From positions 1-61,761 of the forward strand of contig PLUC01000055.1 in the NCBI GenBank assembly GCA_003165415.1: a stretch of 61,761 bases of DNA. The letters are read 5' to 3'. Numbering within the stretch: the first letter of the stretch is position 1; each line of letters starts with the position of its first letter. This stretch comes from Holophagaceae bacterium. Lineage in GTDB: Bacteria; Acidobacteriota; Holophagae; Holophagales; Holophagaceae. The notes under the pieces are model-generated. The model did not search any database and was not told where the DNA came from. It saw nothing but the letters and a program-made list of their open reading frames with translations. Shown here one piece after another: positions 25,393-34,906 of this stretch. A program made the position numbers and the translations under genes.

Positions 25393-27117
25393 ATGATTGT
25401 GTCACCAGCCTCCAGATCCCCCCTGGGTGGAACCCTCCGCCGGCTCGCCGCCGCCCGGCCCCCGTGGCTGGTGGTCGGCTGCGCGACGCTGGCGGCGGCC
25501 CTGCTGTTCCTGGTGGGGCTGCACAACCACACCCTGTGGGACTACCACGAGCCCTACGTGGGCGGCATCGTCCACGAGATGGCCACCCGGGGGGAATGGG
25601 TGGTGCCGACCCTGAACGGGCAGCCGTACCTGGAGAAGCCTCCGCTGTTCTACCTGATGGCGGTCCTGTGCTGCAGGGCGGCGGGCGACTTCGCGCCCTG
25701 GGCGCTGCGCCTGCCCAGCGCCCTGATGGCCATCGGCACCGTGGCCTGGGTGAGCTGGCTGGGATGCAGGCTCCAGTCGGCCCGGGCGGGGCTGTGGGCC
25801 GGGCTCCTCACCGCCACCGACGTGCTGTTCTTCCAGATGGGCCACCAGGCGGTGGTGGACATGACCCTCACGGCGACGGTGACGCTGTCCCTGGGGCTGG
25901 CCTTCCTGGCCCTGACCGAGGAGCGGTCCCGGCCCTGGCTGGACGGGTTCTGGGCGAGCCTGGGCCTGGTGTTCCTGGCCAAGGGGGTGGTGGGGCCGGT
26001 GATGGTGCTGTGGCCGGTGGCGGCGGCGCTGGCGTTCCTGGGGGACCGCCGGAAGACCGCGGCCTTCCTGCGGCCGACCTGGGGCATGGCGGTGGGCCTG
26101 GGGCTGGCCCTGGCCTGGGTGGTGCCCCTGGCCATGAAGGGCGGGCGGGAGTTCCTCACGGAGGTGTTCGTGCGCAACTCGCTGGGGCGCTTCCTGAAAC
26201 ATCCGGACCTGGTGTCCCGCACGGGGCGGCTGGAGGAGCACCGGGAGCCGCTCTACTTCTACCTGGAAAGGTCCCCCGGGAACCTATGCCCGTGGCTGGC
26301 CCTCTGGATCGCCGCCATGGTGCCGGCCCGGGCCCGGAGGGGCGTGGCGGCCTGGGGCATCCCGCTGCTGTTCCTGGCGACCCTGGTGCTGCTCAGCGTC
26401 TCCTCGGGCAAGCGCATGGTCTACCTGCTGCCAGTCCTGCCCATCACGTTCCTGCAGACGGCGTTCTGGACCGACCGGGTCCTGGACGAGGGCCCGGGGC
26501 GGGCGGCCAGGTTGGCGCTCTGGACCACCCTGGTGCTGACCTTCCTGCTCAGCGTCGGTCTGCCCTGGCTGGCGGTGGACCGGGGCGGGATGCCCTGGGC
26601 CATGGCCCTGCCCATGAGCCTCGTGTCCCTGGCCATGGGCACGGCCGCCCTGGGCCTGGCGCTCCGGCGGCGTCTGGCCGGGGCCCTGGCCTGGTGCATG
26701 GCCCAGTGGGCGGCGGCGGTCCTGGTGTTCGGGGTGCTGGCGGTGCCGTACATGGACCGGGAGTGGAACCCGCTCCTGGAGCCCTATCAGGTCGCCCGGC
26801 GGCTGGAGGACCTGGGCGCCGGGGTGCACCAGGGCAATCTGGGGGAAACGCAGATCGGCTTCATCAACCTGGTCCTCGGGCACCAGGTCCCGGCGGCGAA
26901 GACGGAAAGCGAGGTGCGGGAGGTCCTGGCCCGGAACGGGCCGGAGGTGGTGCTGGTCGAGTCCATCCATTTCTGGCGCAGGGACCTGCGCGGGCGGGTA
27001 GAGGGCGGGCTGGAGATCCCCACCCAGGCCGGACAGTCCAGGAAGCTCTGGGACCGGGCTCCGGTGGTGGTGGTGAACCAGAGCGCCCTGGACCTGCTGG
27101 AGGACGAGGACAATTGA
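25393..27117 (+). CDS. ArnT/PMT-like membrane glycosyltransferase (GT-C fold)
   Basis: A 574-residue integral membrane protein with about 12 helices in its first 460 residues, of the ArnT/PMT GT83-like family that transfers sugars from polyprenyl phosphate to lipid A, proteins or other lipids. The first periplasmic loop contains the acidic catalytic pattern DYHEPYVGGIVHEMA followed by WVVPTLNGQPYLEKPPLFY, a hallmark of the family. The C-terminal 110 residues are soluble and mixed alpha/beta. The track start at TTG 25336 is unlikely; ATG 25393 precedes the first hydrophobic stretch. It ends at a strong hairpin terminator shared with ppdK. No arnBCAD genes are nearby, so the sugar and acceptor are unknown. 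Confidence 0.87.
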   Translation: MIVSPASRSPLGGTLRRLAAARPPWLVVGCATLAAALLFLVGLHNHTLWDYHEPYVGGIVHEMATRGEWVVPTLNGQPYLEKPPLFYLMAVLCCRAAGDFAPWALRLPSALMAIGTVAWVSWLGCRLQSARAGLWAGLLTATDVLFFQMGHQAVVDMTLTATVTLSLGLAFLALTEERSRPWLDGFWASLGLVFLAKGVVGPVMVLWPVAAALAFLGDRRKTAAFLRPTWGMAVGLGLALAWVVPLAMKGGREFLTEVFVRNSLGRFLKHPDLVSRTGRLEEHREPLYFYLERSPGNLCPWLALWIAAMVPARARRGVAAWGIPLLFLATLVLLSVSSGKRMVYLLPVLPITFLQTAFWTDRVLDEGPGRAARLALWTTLVLTFLLSVGLPWLAVDRGGMPWAMALPMSLVSLAMGTAALGLALRRRLAGALAWCMAQWAAAVLVFGVLAVPYMDREWNPLLEPYQVARRLEDLGAGVHQGNLGETQIGFINLVLGHQVPAAKTESEVREVLARNGPEVVLVESIHFWRRDLRGRVEGGLEIPTQAGQSRKLWDRAPVVVVNQSALDLLEDEDN

Positions 27118-27118
27118 A

Positions 27119-27142
27119 AGGCGGGGGCCGTGGCCCCCGCCT
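27119..27142. terminator. bidirectional hairpin terminator
   Basis: AGGCGGGGGCC-GT-GGCCCCCGCCT is a perfect 11-bp stem between the convergent glycosyltransferase and ppdK genes. There is no T-tract, so it would act as a stem-only or factor-assisted terminator in either direction. Confidence 0.65.
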
Positions 27143-27161
27143 CGCTCACGGTGGACTCTAA

Positions 27162-29885
27162 CTACTTGGTCTCTTCAAGCACGGCCTGGGCGGCCGCGAG
27201 GATGGCGATGGGCACGCGGTAGGGGCTGCAGCTCACGTAGTTGAGGCCCACGCGGTGGAAGAACTTCACCGAGCGGGGGTCGCCGCCGTGCTCGCCGCAG
27301 ACGCCCAGATGGATGTTGGGGCGGGTCTTGCGGCCTTTCTCGCAGCCGATCTTCACCAGCTCGCCGATGCCTTCCTGGTCCAGGCTCTGGAAGGGATCGT
27401 CCTCGAGGATCTTCTTGGAGACGTACTCGGGCAGGAAGGAGCCAGAGTCGTCCCGGGAGAAGCCGAAGCCCATCTGGGTGAGGTCGTTGGTGCCGAAAGA
27501 GAAGAACTCGGCTTCGGTGGCCACCTGGTCGGCGGTGATGGCGCCGCGGGGGATCTCGATCATGGTGCCGATGGGGCAGATGAAATCGGTGCCCTGTTCC
27601 TTGTTCACGAGGGCCAGCTCTTCCAGCATCTGGACCTTGGTGTAGGCCAGCTCCTTGACGGCGCCGACCAGGGGCACCATCACTTCGGGCAGGGCCTTGA
27701 TGCCGCGTTTGCCGACGTTGATGGCGGCTTCGGCGATGGCGCGCATCTGCATGCGGATCAGCTCGGGGTAGGTGATGCCCAGACGGCAGCCGCGGTGGCC
27801 CATCATCGGGTTGAACTCATGGAGCTTCTCCACCCGGTGCTTCACTTCGGCGAGGGAGACGCCGATGACCTTGGCCATCTCGGCCTGTCCGGCTTCGTCG
27901 TGGGGCACGAACTCGTGGAGGGGGGGATCCAGCAGGCGCACGGTGACCGGCAGCCCGTCCATGGCTTCGAAGATGCCTTCGAAATCGGTGCGCTGGATCG
28001 GCAGCAGGCCCTTGAGGGCCTCGGTGCGGGCCGCCAGGTCCTTGGCCAGGATGAACTTGCGGAAGGCGATGATGCGCTCGCCCTCGAAGAACATGTGCTC
28101 GGTGCGGGTCAGGCCGATGCCCTCGGCGCCGAAGGCCCGGGCCACCTGGGCGTCGTGCGGGGTGTCGGCGTTGGTGCGGACCTTCAGCCGGCGCACGGCG
28201 GTGGACCAGGTCATGATCTTCTGGAAGCGGGCGAACAGCTCGCTGTCCTCGGGCTTGAGCTTCTTCTCCACCAGCACCTGGTTCACTTCCGAGGGGAAGG
28301 CGCTGAGCTGGCCGGCGAACACTTCGCCGGTGGAGCCGTCGATGGAGATGAAGTCGGTGCCGGCCTTGAGGGTGAGGGTGTCGGTGCTGAGGGTGCGGGC
28401 CTTCAGGTCGATGGTGATGCCGGAGGCGCCGCAGACGCAGGGCTTGCCCATGCCGCGGGCCACCACGGCCGCGTGGGAGGTCATGCCGCCGCGGGCGGTG
28501 AGGATGCCTTTGGCGGCGACCATGCCGGCCAGGTCCTCAGGGGAGGTCTCGGTGCGGCAGAGCACCACGGGGCCGGACTTGGCCAGCTCCTCGGCCTCGT
28601 CGGCGCTGAGGGCGATGCGGCCGGCGGCGGCGCCGGGGCCGGCGTTCAGGCCCTTGGTCATGAGCTTGCCGGCCTTCTTGAAGGAGGCCTTCTCCTTGGG
28701 ATCGAACACGGGGGCCAGCAGCTGGTTGAGGCTGTCGGGGTCGATGCGGGTGAGGGCGGTGTTGGAGTCGATCAGGCCTTCGTCGACCATGTCGATGGCG
28801 ATGCGGATGGAGGCCAGTGCCGTGCGCTTGCCGATCCGGGTCTGGAGCATGAACAGCTTGCCGCGCTCGATGGTGAATTCCAGGTCCTGCATGTCGGTGA
28901 AGTGGCGCTCCAGGCGGTTGCAGGTGCTGAGCAGCTCCTTGAAGGCGGCGGGCATGGCTTCTTCGAGGCTGGTGTGGCCGGTGCCTTCGGCCTGGGCCCT
29001 GGTGATGGGCTGCGGGGTGCGCACGCCGGCCACCACGTCCTCGCCCTGGGCGTTGATCAGGTACTCGCCGTAGAAGTAGGGCTCGCCGGTGCCGGGGTCG
29101 CGGGTGAAGGCCACGCCGGTGCCGCAGTCGTCACCCATGTTGCCGAACACCATGGTCTGGACGTTGACGGCGGTGCCCCAGTCGTCGGGGATGCGGTTCA
29201 GGCGCCGGTAGATCTTGGCGCGGTCGGTCTCCCAGCTGTCGAACACGGCGCAGATGCCGCCGAACAGCTGCTCGATGGGATCCTGGGGGAAGGGCTTGCC
29301 CAGCTCCTTCTGCACGATCGCCTTGAAGATGACCGTGAGGCCCTTCCACTCTTCGGCGGTGATCTCGGTGTCGAGCTTCTTGCCGGTCTTCTGCTTGAGG
29401 GCGGAGATCTCATGCTCGAACAGGTCCTTGTGCACGCCCAGGACCACGTCGGAGTACATCATGATGAAGCGGCGGTAGGAATCGTAGGCGAAGCGGGGGT
29501 TGTTGCTGGCCTTGGCCAGGCCCTCCACGGTCTTGTCGTTGAGCCCCAGGTTGAGCACTGTGTCCATCATGCCGGGCATGGACACCCGGGCGCCGGAACG
29601 CACGGAGAGGAGCAGGGGGTTCTCCACGTCGCCCAGCTTGCGGCCGCGGTTGCCTTCCAGCCACTTGAGGGACTCCAGGACCTGCGCCTTCACATCCTCG
29701 GGCAGGGTCTGGCCGCCGGCGATGTAGAGGGTGCACACTTCGGTCGTGACGGTGAAGCCGGGGGGCACGGGAATCTCCAGGCCCGCCATCTCGGCCAGGT
29801 TACAGCCCTTGCCGCCAAGCAGGTTGCGCATCTTGGCGCTGCCCTCGTTACGATCGCCGCCGAAACTGTATACATGTTTTATCAT
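27162..29885 (-). CDS. ppdK: pyruvate, phosphate dikinase
   Basis: A 907-residue PPDK, which interconverts pyruvate, ATP and phosphate with phosphoenolpyruvate, AMP and pyrophosphate. It starts IKHVYSFGGDRNEGSAKMRNLLGGKGCNLAEMA (nucleotide-binding domain), has the phosphohistidine segment GGMTSHAAVVARGMGKPCVCG in the swivelling middle domain, and a C-terminal PEP/pyruvate TIM barrel (GFGFSRDDSGSFLPEY, LGVCGEHGGDPRS). ATG 29885 is preceded by GAGGGAACC. The antisense frame is open for 904 codons, but that is a codon-bias shadow. PPi-dependent glycolysis or gluconeogenesis is implied. Confidence 0.97.
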   Translation of the reverse strand: MIKHVYSFGGDRNEGSAKMRNLLGGKGCNLAEMAGLEIPVPPGFTVTTEVCTLYIAGGQTLPEDVKAQVLESLKWLEGNRGRKLGDVENPLLLSVRSGARVSMPGMMDTVLNLGLNDKTVEGLAKASNNPRFAYDSYRRFIMMYSDVVLGVHKDLFEHEISALKQKTGKKLDTEITAEEWKGLTVIFKAIVQKELGKPFPQDPIEQLFGGICAVFDSWETDRAKIYRRLNRIPDDWGTAVNVQTMVFGNMGDDCGTGVAFTRDPGTGEPYFYGEYLINAQGEDVVAGVRTPQPITRAQAEGTGHTSLEEAMPAAFKELLSTCNRLERHFTDMQDLEFTIERGKLFMLQTRIGKRTALASIRIAIDMVDEGLIDSNTALTRIDPDSLNQLLAPVFDPKEKASFKKAGKLMTKGLNAGPGAAAGRIALSADEAEELAKSGPVVLCRTETSPEDLAGMVAAKGILTARGGMTSHAAVVARGMGKPCVCGASGITIDLKARTLSTDTLTLKAGTDFISIDGSTGEVFAGQLSAFPSEVNQVLVEKKLKPEDSELFARFQKIMTWSTAVRRLKVRTNADTPHDAQVARAFGAEGIGLTRTEHMFFEGERIIAFRKFILAKDLAARTEALKGLLPIQRTDFEGIFEAMDGLPVTVRLLDPPLHEFVPHDEAGQAEMAKVIGVSLAEVKHRVEKLHEFNPMMGHRGCRLGITYPELIRMQMRAIAEAAINVGKRGIKALPEVMVPLVGAVKELAYTKVQMLEELALVNKEQGTDFICPIGTMIEIPRGAITADQVATEAEFFSFGTNDLTQMGFGFSRDDSGSFLPEYVSKKILEDDPFQSLDQEGIGELVKIGCEKGRKTRPNIHLGVCGEHGGDPRSVKFFHRVGLNYVSCSPYRVPIAILAAAQAVLEETK

Positions 29886-30136
29886 GGTTCCCTCACAAGA
29901 AATGCCACTGGACCCGCTTGGGGCTTGGCTTGTTTGCTCACGCTACCTCTCAAAAAAAATCCGAACTAGCTTCCAGAATAACGCCATGGTCGGCGGGAAG
30001 CTCTGTTAATTCCTTGAGGTGGCAGTGGAACCCGGGCTTATGTGACGGGTTCCCGGTTGGGAAAAATCCCCGATGCCTGACGGGAGAAGTGTGAGAGAAT
30101 ATAAGGTTCGCGTCGGGATGACGCCAGAGGTTCACC

Positions 30137-31222
<1,086 letters not shown>

Positions 31223-31228
<6 letters not shown>

Positions 31229-31507
31229 GGGATGATCGGTGCTGGCGGGGGTCAGGAAATGGTACTCGCCCTCGATCACGCCGGCCCTGGTTGCGGCCTC
31301 GGCCGCCTGGGACGCGTGCATAAACGCCTTCGCGGCTTCCGGGTCCTCCACCTGGAAGAGGAAGAAGACGTTGTCCGGATCCTCCTGGTCCTGCCATAGG
31401 GCCATCAGGACGAGCCCGGCCGCGCGGTGGGCGGCCGCGTGGGAACTGAACACGCCCCACCAGCGCTGAAAGTCCGACACCCGGTTCCGGCAGAGCAGGT
31501 GCAGCAT
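31223..31507 (-). CDS. small dimeric alpha/beta-barrel (ABM/ferredoxin-fold) protein
   Basis: A 94-residue protein. The pattern MLHLLCRNRVSDFQRWWGVF, HAAAHRAAGLVLMALWQDQEDPDNVFFLFQVEDPEAAKAFMHA (in parts) and a C-terminal EGEYHFL strand fits the dimeric alpha/beta-barrel fold found in antibiotic biosynthesis monooxygenases and cyclase-like proteins. No catalytic residue can be assigned. Its last 6 bases overlap the convergent rluB stop. It is close to but on the opposite strand from the biosynthetic cluster at 32.0-39.9 kb, so membership there is not supported. Confidence 0.7.
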
Positions 31508-31533
31508 GGGGTCCCCCGCTGATTTAGCCTACT

Positions 31534-31551
31534 ACCGTTGGATCCGTTCGG
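31534..31551. repeat. solitary fragment of the hairpin-repeat spacer
   Basis: ACCGTTGGATCCGTTCGG is identical over 18 bases to the spacer of repeat site A (36-53). No hairpin follows, so this appears to be a decayed or partial copy in the gap before the small coiled-coil gene. Confidence 0.55.
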
Positions 31552-31719
31552 CACGCGTCGGGTTTTTACGGATTCTTGACGGCTTTCGGGCTTTTCCGCA
31601 GGTTTCCTTGACCCGGTCCCACCCATAATTCCGGCCAAACGTGACCGCCGACGCCGGAACGCGTTGCGCGCCACCCGGGCCGCCTGTTCCCGCCCTGCGC
31701 CGGCACCTTGGAGAAGACC

Positions 31720-31992
31720 ATGAAGAACAGCCAGATCAAGCCCCTCAATCCCGCGCCTTGCCTGCCCAAGGCGGAAGCCATCGAGAAGGTGAACCAGCAG
31801 ATCGCCAACCTGCAGACGCAGCTGGACGCCGCCAAGGCCCAGATGCAGTCCGCGGTGAGCCCGGGGAAATATGCCCTGAACTTCCAGGTCAACACCCTGA
31901 AGAAGCAGCTCCATGCCTGCAAGCTCCAGGTGGACCGGATCAAGAAGGATCCCAAACCGGAAGTCCCCTGGTTCGATCGATTCAGCGCTTAA
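31720..31992 (+). CDS. small coiled-coil protein of unknown function
   Basis: A 90-residue protein, hydrophilic, with a heptad-like helical core (EAIEKVNQQIANLQTQLDAAKAQMQ) and two cysteines (CLPKAE, LHACKLQ). I do not recognise a family. ATG 31720 is preferred over the track's TTG because GGAGAAG lies 3-7 nt before it. The radical SAM gene starts 45 nt after its stop, so it could be the first gene of that transcript or an independent unit. No signal peptide or membrane segment. Confidence 0.6.
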   Translation: MKNSQIKPLNPAPCLPKAEAIEKVNQQIANLQTQLDAAKAQMQSAVSPGKYALNFQVNTLKKQLHACKLQVDRIKKDPKPEVPWFDRFSA

Positions 31993-32037
31993 TGGGCTGT
32001 CCATCCGGCCGGAGCCGGGCGTAGAATACTGGCTCCG

Positions 32038-33327
32038 ATGAAAATCCTCCTGGTCAATCCTCCCAACTGCGGGCGCAGCATCCCGGAGGAGATGTACGGG
32101 ATCACGTCCATCAAGCAGATCTTCCGGGGCGAGCCCTTGGCCCTGGAGGTGCTGGCCGGCAACCTGGACGGCCACGAGGTGGCCATCCTCGACCTCAAGG
32201 TGCATCCCGGGAATCTCGCCGCCACCCTGGCTGGGTTCCGGCCGGACCTGGTGGGGATCACGGCCGTGACCTGCGAGGCCAACACCGCGTGCCTGATCGC
32301 CACGGCGGCCAAGGAGAGCACGGGGGCCGTGGTGGTGGTGGGCGGCATCCACGCCAGCGGCGATCCGGACTTCTTCAACCGCCCCGGCATCGATTTCGTC
32401 GTTGTGGGGATCGGCAAGGCCTCGTTCCGGGAACTGGCGGACGCCCTCGAGCGGGGCGCGGGCGCCGGGTCCATCCCCGGCGTGGCCCCCACGTGCCCGG
32501 GCAGGCCCCTGCGGTTCGTGCCCCGGGCCTTCGGAAGGGGCGACCTGGTGGAGGACAAGGCCCCCAGGTACGACCTCGTCGCGGCCAACCGCGCCCACTA
32601 CGCCCTGCTGAACCACCCCATGGGCTTCGTGGCCTCGGCTTTCGGCTGCCCCTACGACTGCCATTTCTGCTGCATCACCAACCAGGCCGGAGGCCGCTAC
32701 CTGGCCTGCGGCATCGATGCGGTCATCCGCGACATCGGCCTGCTCCCGGAGGTGCCCTTCATCCGCATGGTGGACGCCAACACCTTCGGCCAGCCGTCTC
32801 ACGCCAGGCAGCTGGTCCGGGCCATCCGGGACGCCGGGATCAAGAAGGACTTCTTCGCGGACGTGCGCGCCGACACGGTGGTGCGCCACCCCGATCTGCT
32901 CCAGGAGTGGAAGGACGCCGGCCTGCGCACCGTGATCATCGGGTTCGAGGACATCACCGACGAAGGGCTGTCCGGCATGAACAAGGCCTCCGGCGTGGCC
33001 CAGAACCGGGAGGCCATCCGCATCCTCCGGGCCATGGGCGTCACGATCGTGGGCGATTTCATCGTCTCGCCCCAGTACGCCCCTGCGGACTTCCACCAGC
33101 TCATGACGTTCATCGATAAAAATCCAATCGACCTGCCGATCTTCACTGTAATGACACCTTTGCCGGGCACCTCGCTGTACCGTACAATGCATGAAAGGAT
33201 TGTGAACCACAACCTCGACTACTACACCCTCTCCAACGCGGTTCTTCCCACCCGGCTGCCCGAAGGGGAGTTCTACCGGCGTTACGCCGACCTGTTCCAC
33301 CTGACCCACCCCAAGGCCAGGATCTGA
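32038..33327 (+). CDS. B12-binding-domain radical SAM protein
   Basis: A 429-residue radical SAM enzyme. Residues about 1-140 form a cobalamin-binding-type Rossmann domain (MKILLVNPPNCGRS, VGITAVTCEANTA, AVVVVGGIHASGDP) lacking the DxHxxG histidine. From about 195 is the radical SAM core, with the [4Fe-4S] motif C204-x3-C208-x2-C211 in AFGCPYDCHFCCITN, then VVGGxP-like and glycine-rich segments (VIIGFEDITDEGLSGMNK). Enzymes of this class methylate unactivated carbons, close rings or cleave substrates. It starts the cluster, ending 16 nt before the KAS III gene whose GAGG site lies in the gap. The substrate is unknown. I infer tailoring of the acyl product made by the downstream ketosynthases. 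Confidence 0.87.
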   Translation: MKILLVNPPNCGRSIPEEMYGITSIKQIFRGEPLALEVLAGNLDGHEVAILDLKVHPGNLAATLAGFRPDLVGITAVTCEANTACLIATAAKESTGAVVVVGGIHASGDPDFFNRPGIDFVVVGIGKASFRELADALERGAGAGSIPGVAPTCPGRPLRFVPRAFGRGDLVEDKAPRYDLVAANRAHYALLNHPMGFVASAFGCPYDCHFCCITNQAGGRYLACGIDAVIRDIGLLPEVPFIRMVDANTFGQPSHARQLVRAIRDAGIKKDFFADVRADTVVRHPDLLQEWKDAGLRTVIIGFEDITDEGLSGMNKASGVAQNREAIRILRAMGVTIVGDFIVSPQYAPADFHQLMTFIDKNPIDLPIFTVMTPLPGTSLYRTMHERIVNHNLDYYTLSNAVLPTRLPEGEFYRRYADLFHLTHPKARI

Positions 33328-33343
33328 TCGAGGTTCCCCATCC

Positions 33344-34495
33344 ATGGACGTTTTCATCACCGATCTTGCCGCGTTCCTGCCCAACGGCCCCATCGCCAAC
33401 GACCAGATGGAAGCGCTCCTGGGCATGGTGGACCAGGTCCCGTCCCGGACCCGCAAGCTGATCCTCCGGAACAACAAGATCATCACCCGCTACTACGCGA
33501 TCGATCCGGCCACCGGCAGGTCCACCCATACCAACGCCCAGTTGGCGGCGGAGGCCATCCGGCGCCTGAAGCCCTATGAGGGCTTCTCGCCCCGGGACAT
33601 CCAGTGCCTGGCCTGCGGCACGACCCAGGCCGACCAGCTCATCCCCGGGCACGCGTCCATGGTGCACGGCGAACTGGCGGAGAGCGGCCCGTGCGAGATC
33701 GTCAGCACCTCGGGCGTCTGCATCGCGGGCATGACCGCCCTCAAGTACGCCGCGATGAATGTCGCCACGGGGCAGGTCGCCAACGCCGTCGCCACCGGAT
33801 CCGAGCAGGCCTCCTCCTTCATGCGTTCGCGCATGGCCGGGGCGGTCAGCCCGGAGGTGTGCGAGAACCTGGAAGCCCAGCCCCATCTGGCCTTCTCCGC
33901 CGACCTGCTGCGCTGGATGCTCTCCGACGGGGCCGGCGCGGCGTTCCTGGCCCCCGCCCCGGTCCCGGGCCGGCGTGCCTTCAAGATCGAGTGGATCGAC
34001 ATCTTCTCCTTCGCCAACGAACTGGAGACCTGCATGTACGCCGGCGCCGTCAAGAACCCCGACGGCACCCTCACGGGCTGGCGGGAGCTGGAGAGCCCCG
34101 GGGAGGCGGTGGCCCAGCGCGCCATGCTGGTGCGGCAGGACGTCAAGCTGCTGCACAAGGAGATCGTGGCCGCCACCGCCGACCGGGCCATCCCCAGGCT
34201 GGTGGCCAGGCGCGGCATCAAGGCCGAGGACGTGGACGTGTTCGTGGCCCACTACTCCTCCGACTACTTCCGGCTGCCCATCTACGAAGGCCTGAAGAAC
34301 GTGAGCTTCCACATCCCCCTGGAGAAGTGGTTCACGAACCTCCCCGAGAAGGGCAACACAGGCAGCGCTTCGGTCTTCATCATCCTCGCCGACCTGCTCA
34401 GGTCGGACCGCATCAGGCCAGGGGACAAGGTGCTATGCTACGTCCCCGAAAGCGGGCGCTTCTCCATCTGCTACGCCCTGCTCACCGTCGTCTGA
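33344..34495 (+). CDS. beta-ketoacyl-ACP synthase III family protein
   Basis: A 383-residue KAS III-fold (FabH/DarB-like) enzyme with a complete Cys-His-Asn triad: C126 in STSGVCIAGMTALKYA, H303 in DVFVAHYSSDYF and N338 in EKGNTGSASVFII. The chain is about 60 residues longer than FabH and has unusual loops (NELETCMYAGAVKNPDG), arguing against housekeeping FabH. DarB-like relatives join two acyl chains head to head, and others start polyene or pyrone chains. It lies between the radical SAM gene and the small HTH gene within the cluster. Substrates cannot be read from the sequence. Confidence 0.88.
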   Translation: MDVFITDLAAFLPNGPIANDQMEALLGMVDQVPSRTRKLILRNNKIITRYYAIDPATGRSTHTNAQLAAEAIRRLKPYEGFSPRDIQCLACGTTQADQLIPGHASMVHGELAESGPCEIVSTSGVCIAGMTALKYAAMNVATGQVANAVATGSEQASSFMRSRMAGAVSPEVCENLEAQPHLAFSADLLRWMLSDGAGAAFLAPAPVPGRRAFKIEWIDIFSFANELETCMYAGAVKNPDGTLTGWRELESPGEAVAQRAMLVRQDVKLLHKEIVAATADRAIPRLVARRGIKAEDVDVFVAHYSSDYFRLPIYEGLKNVSFHIPLEKWFTNLPEKGNTGSASVFIILADLLRSDRIRPGDKVLCYVPESGRFSICYALLTVV

Positions 34496-34507
34496 TGGAA
34501 GTGCGCC

Positions 34508-34906
34508 GTGAATGATGCCGAGGTTCCCCAGGAGGGGAACGCCACGCTGGGCGGAGGCCACAAGGCGGTGTACGCCAGGGGCGGGGACGGCCAGGTGCGG
34601 CTGGTCACCTCCGCGGGCTGGCAGGTGGAGGAGATCGTCACCCGCCAGGCCCTGGACACCCTGGCCGCCCAGGCCGAAGCCGCCCGCTCGAGGGTCCTCC
34701 AGGGGCTCAGCGCCCCGCTGGAATACCACATGTACCGTTCGCGCATGGATCTGGCCCTGCTCAGCCAGACCACCGGGATCTGGCGGTGGCGGGTGCGCCG
34801 GCACCTGAGGCCCGCGGTCTTCGCCCGGCTTTCCGCCAGGGTCCTGCAGCGCTACGCCGACGCCCTCGGGGTGACGGTGGACGCCCTGCGCGAGGTGGCG
34901 CCTTGA
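34508..34906 (+). CDS. small cluster-associated protein with HTH-like C-terminus
   Basis: A 132-residue protein with a GTG start preceded by TGGAAG. The N-terminal half (KAVYARGGDGQVRLVTSAGWQVEEIVTRQALD) is a short beta-rich segment; the C-terminal half (YHMYRSRMDLALLSQTTGIWRWRVRRHLRP then LSARVLQRYADALGVTVDALRE) looks like a degenerate Xre-type helix-turn-helix. I recognise no named family. It overlaps the next gene by ATGA at 34904-34908, so it is made together with the BtrH-like enzyme. It could be a local regulator or an adaptor protein of the pathway. Confidence 0.75.
   Translation: MNDAEVPQEGNATLGGGHKAVYARGGDGQVRLVTSAGWQVEEIVTRQALDTLAAQAEAARSRVLQGLSAPLEYHMYRSRMDLALLSQTTGIWRWRVRRHLRPAVFARLSARVLQRYADALGVTVDALREVAP

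Noticed and set aside
27255-29969. Open frame of 904 codons antisense to ppdK, and similar long frames opposite polA (40390-43215), the pseudokinase (8224-9822) and the tricorn gene (58440-60605)
   Set aside because: These are the usual result of GC-rich third codon positions. Their translations are low-complexity Gly/His/Glu/Arg-rich text with no recognisable domains, and the sense frames encode clear enzymes.
33344-34495. Housekeeping FabH
   Set aside because: The protein is about 60 residues longer than FabH, lies in a non-fatty-acid operon and has divergent loops, although the catalytic triad is the same; a pathway-specific KAS III is the better call.
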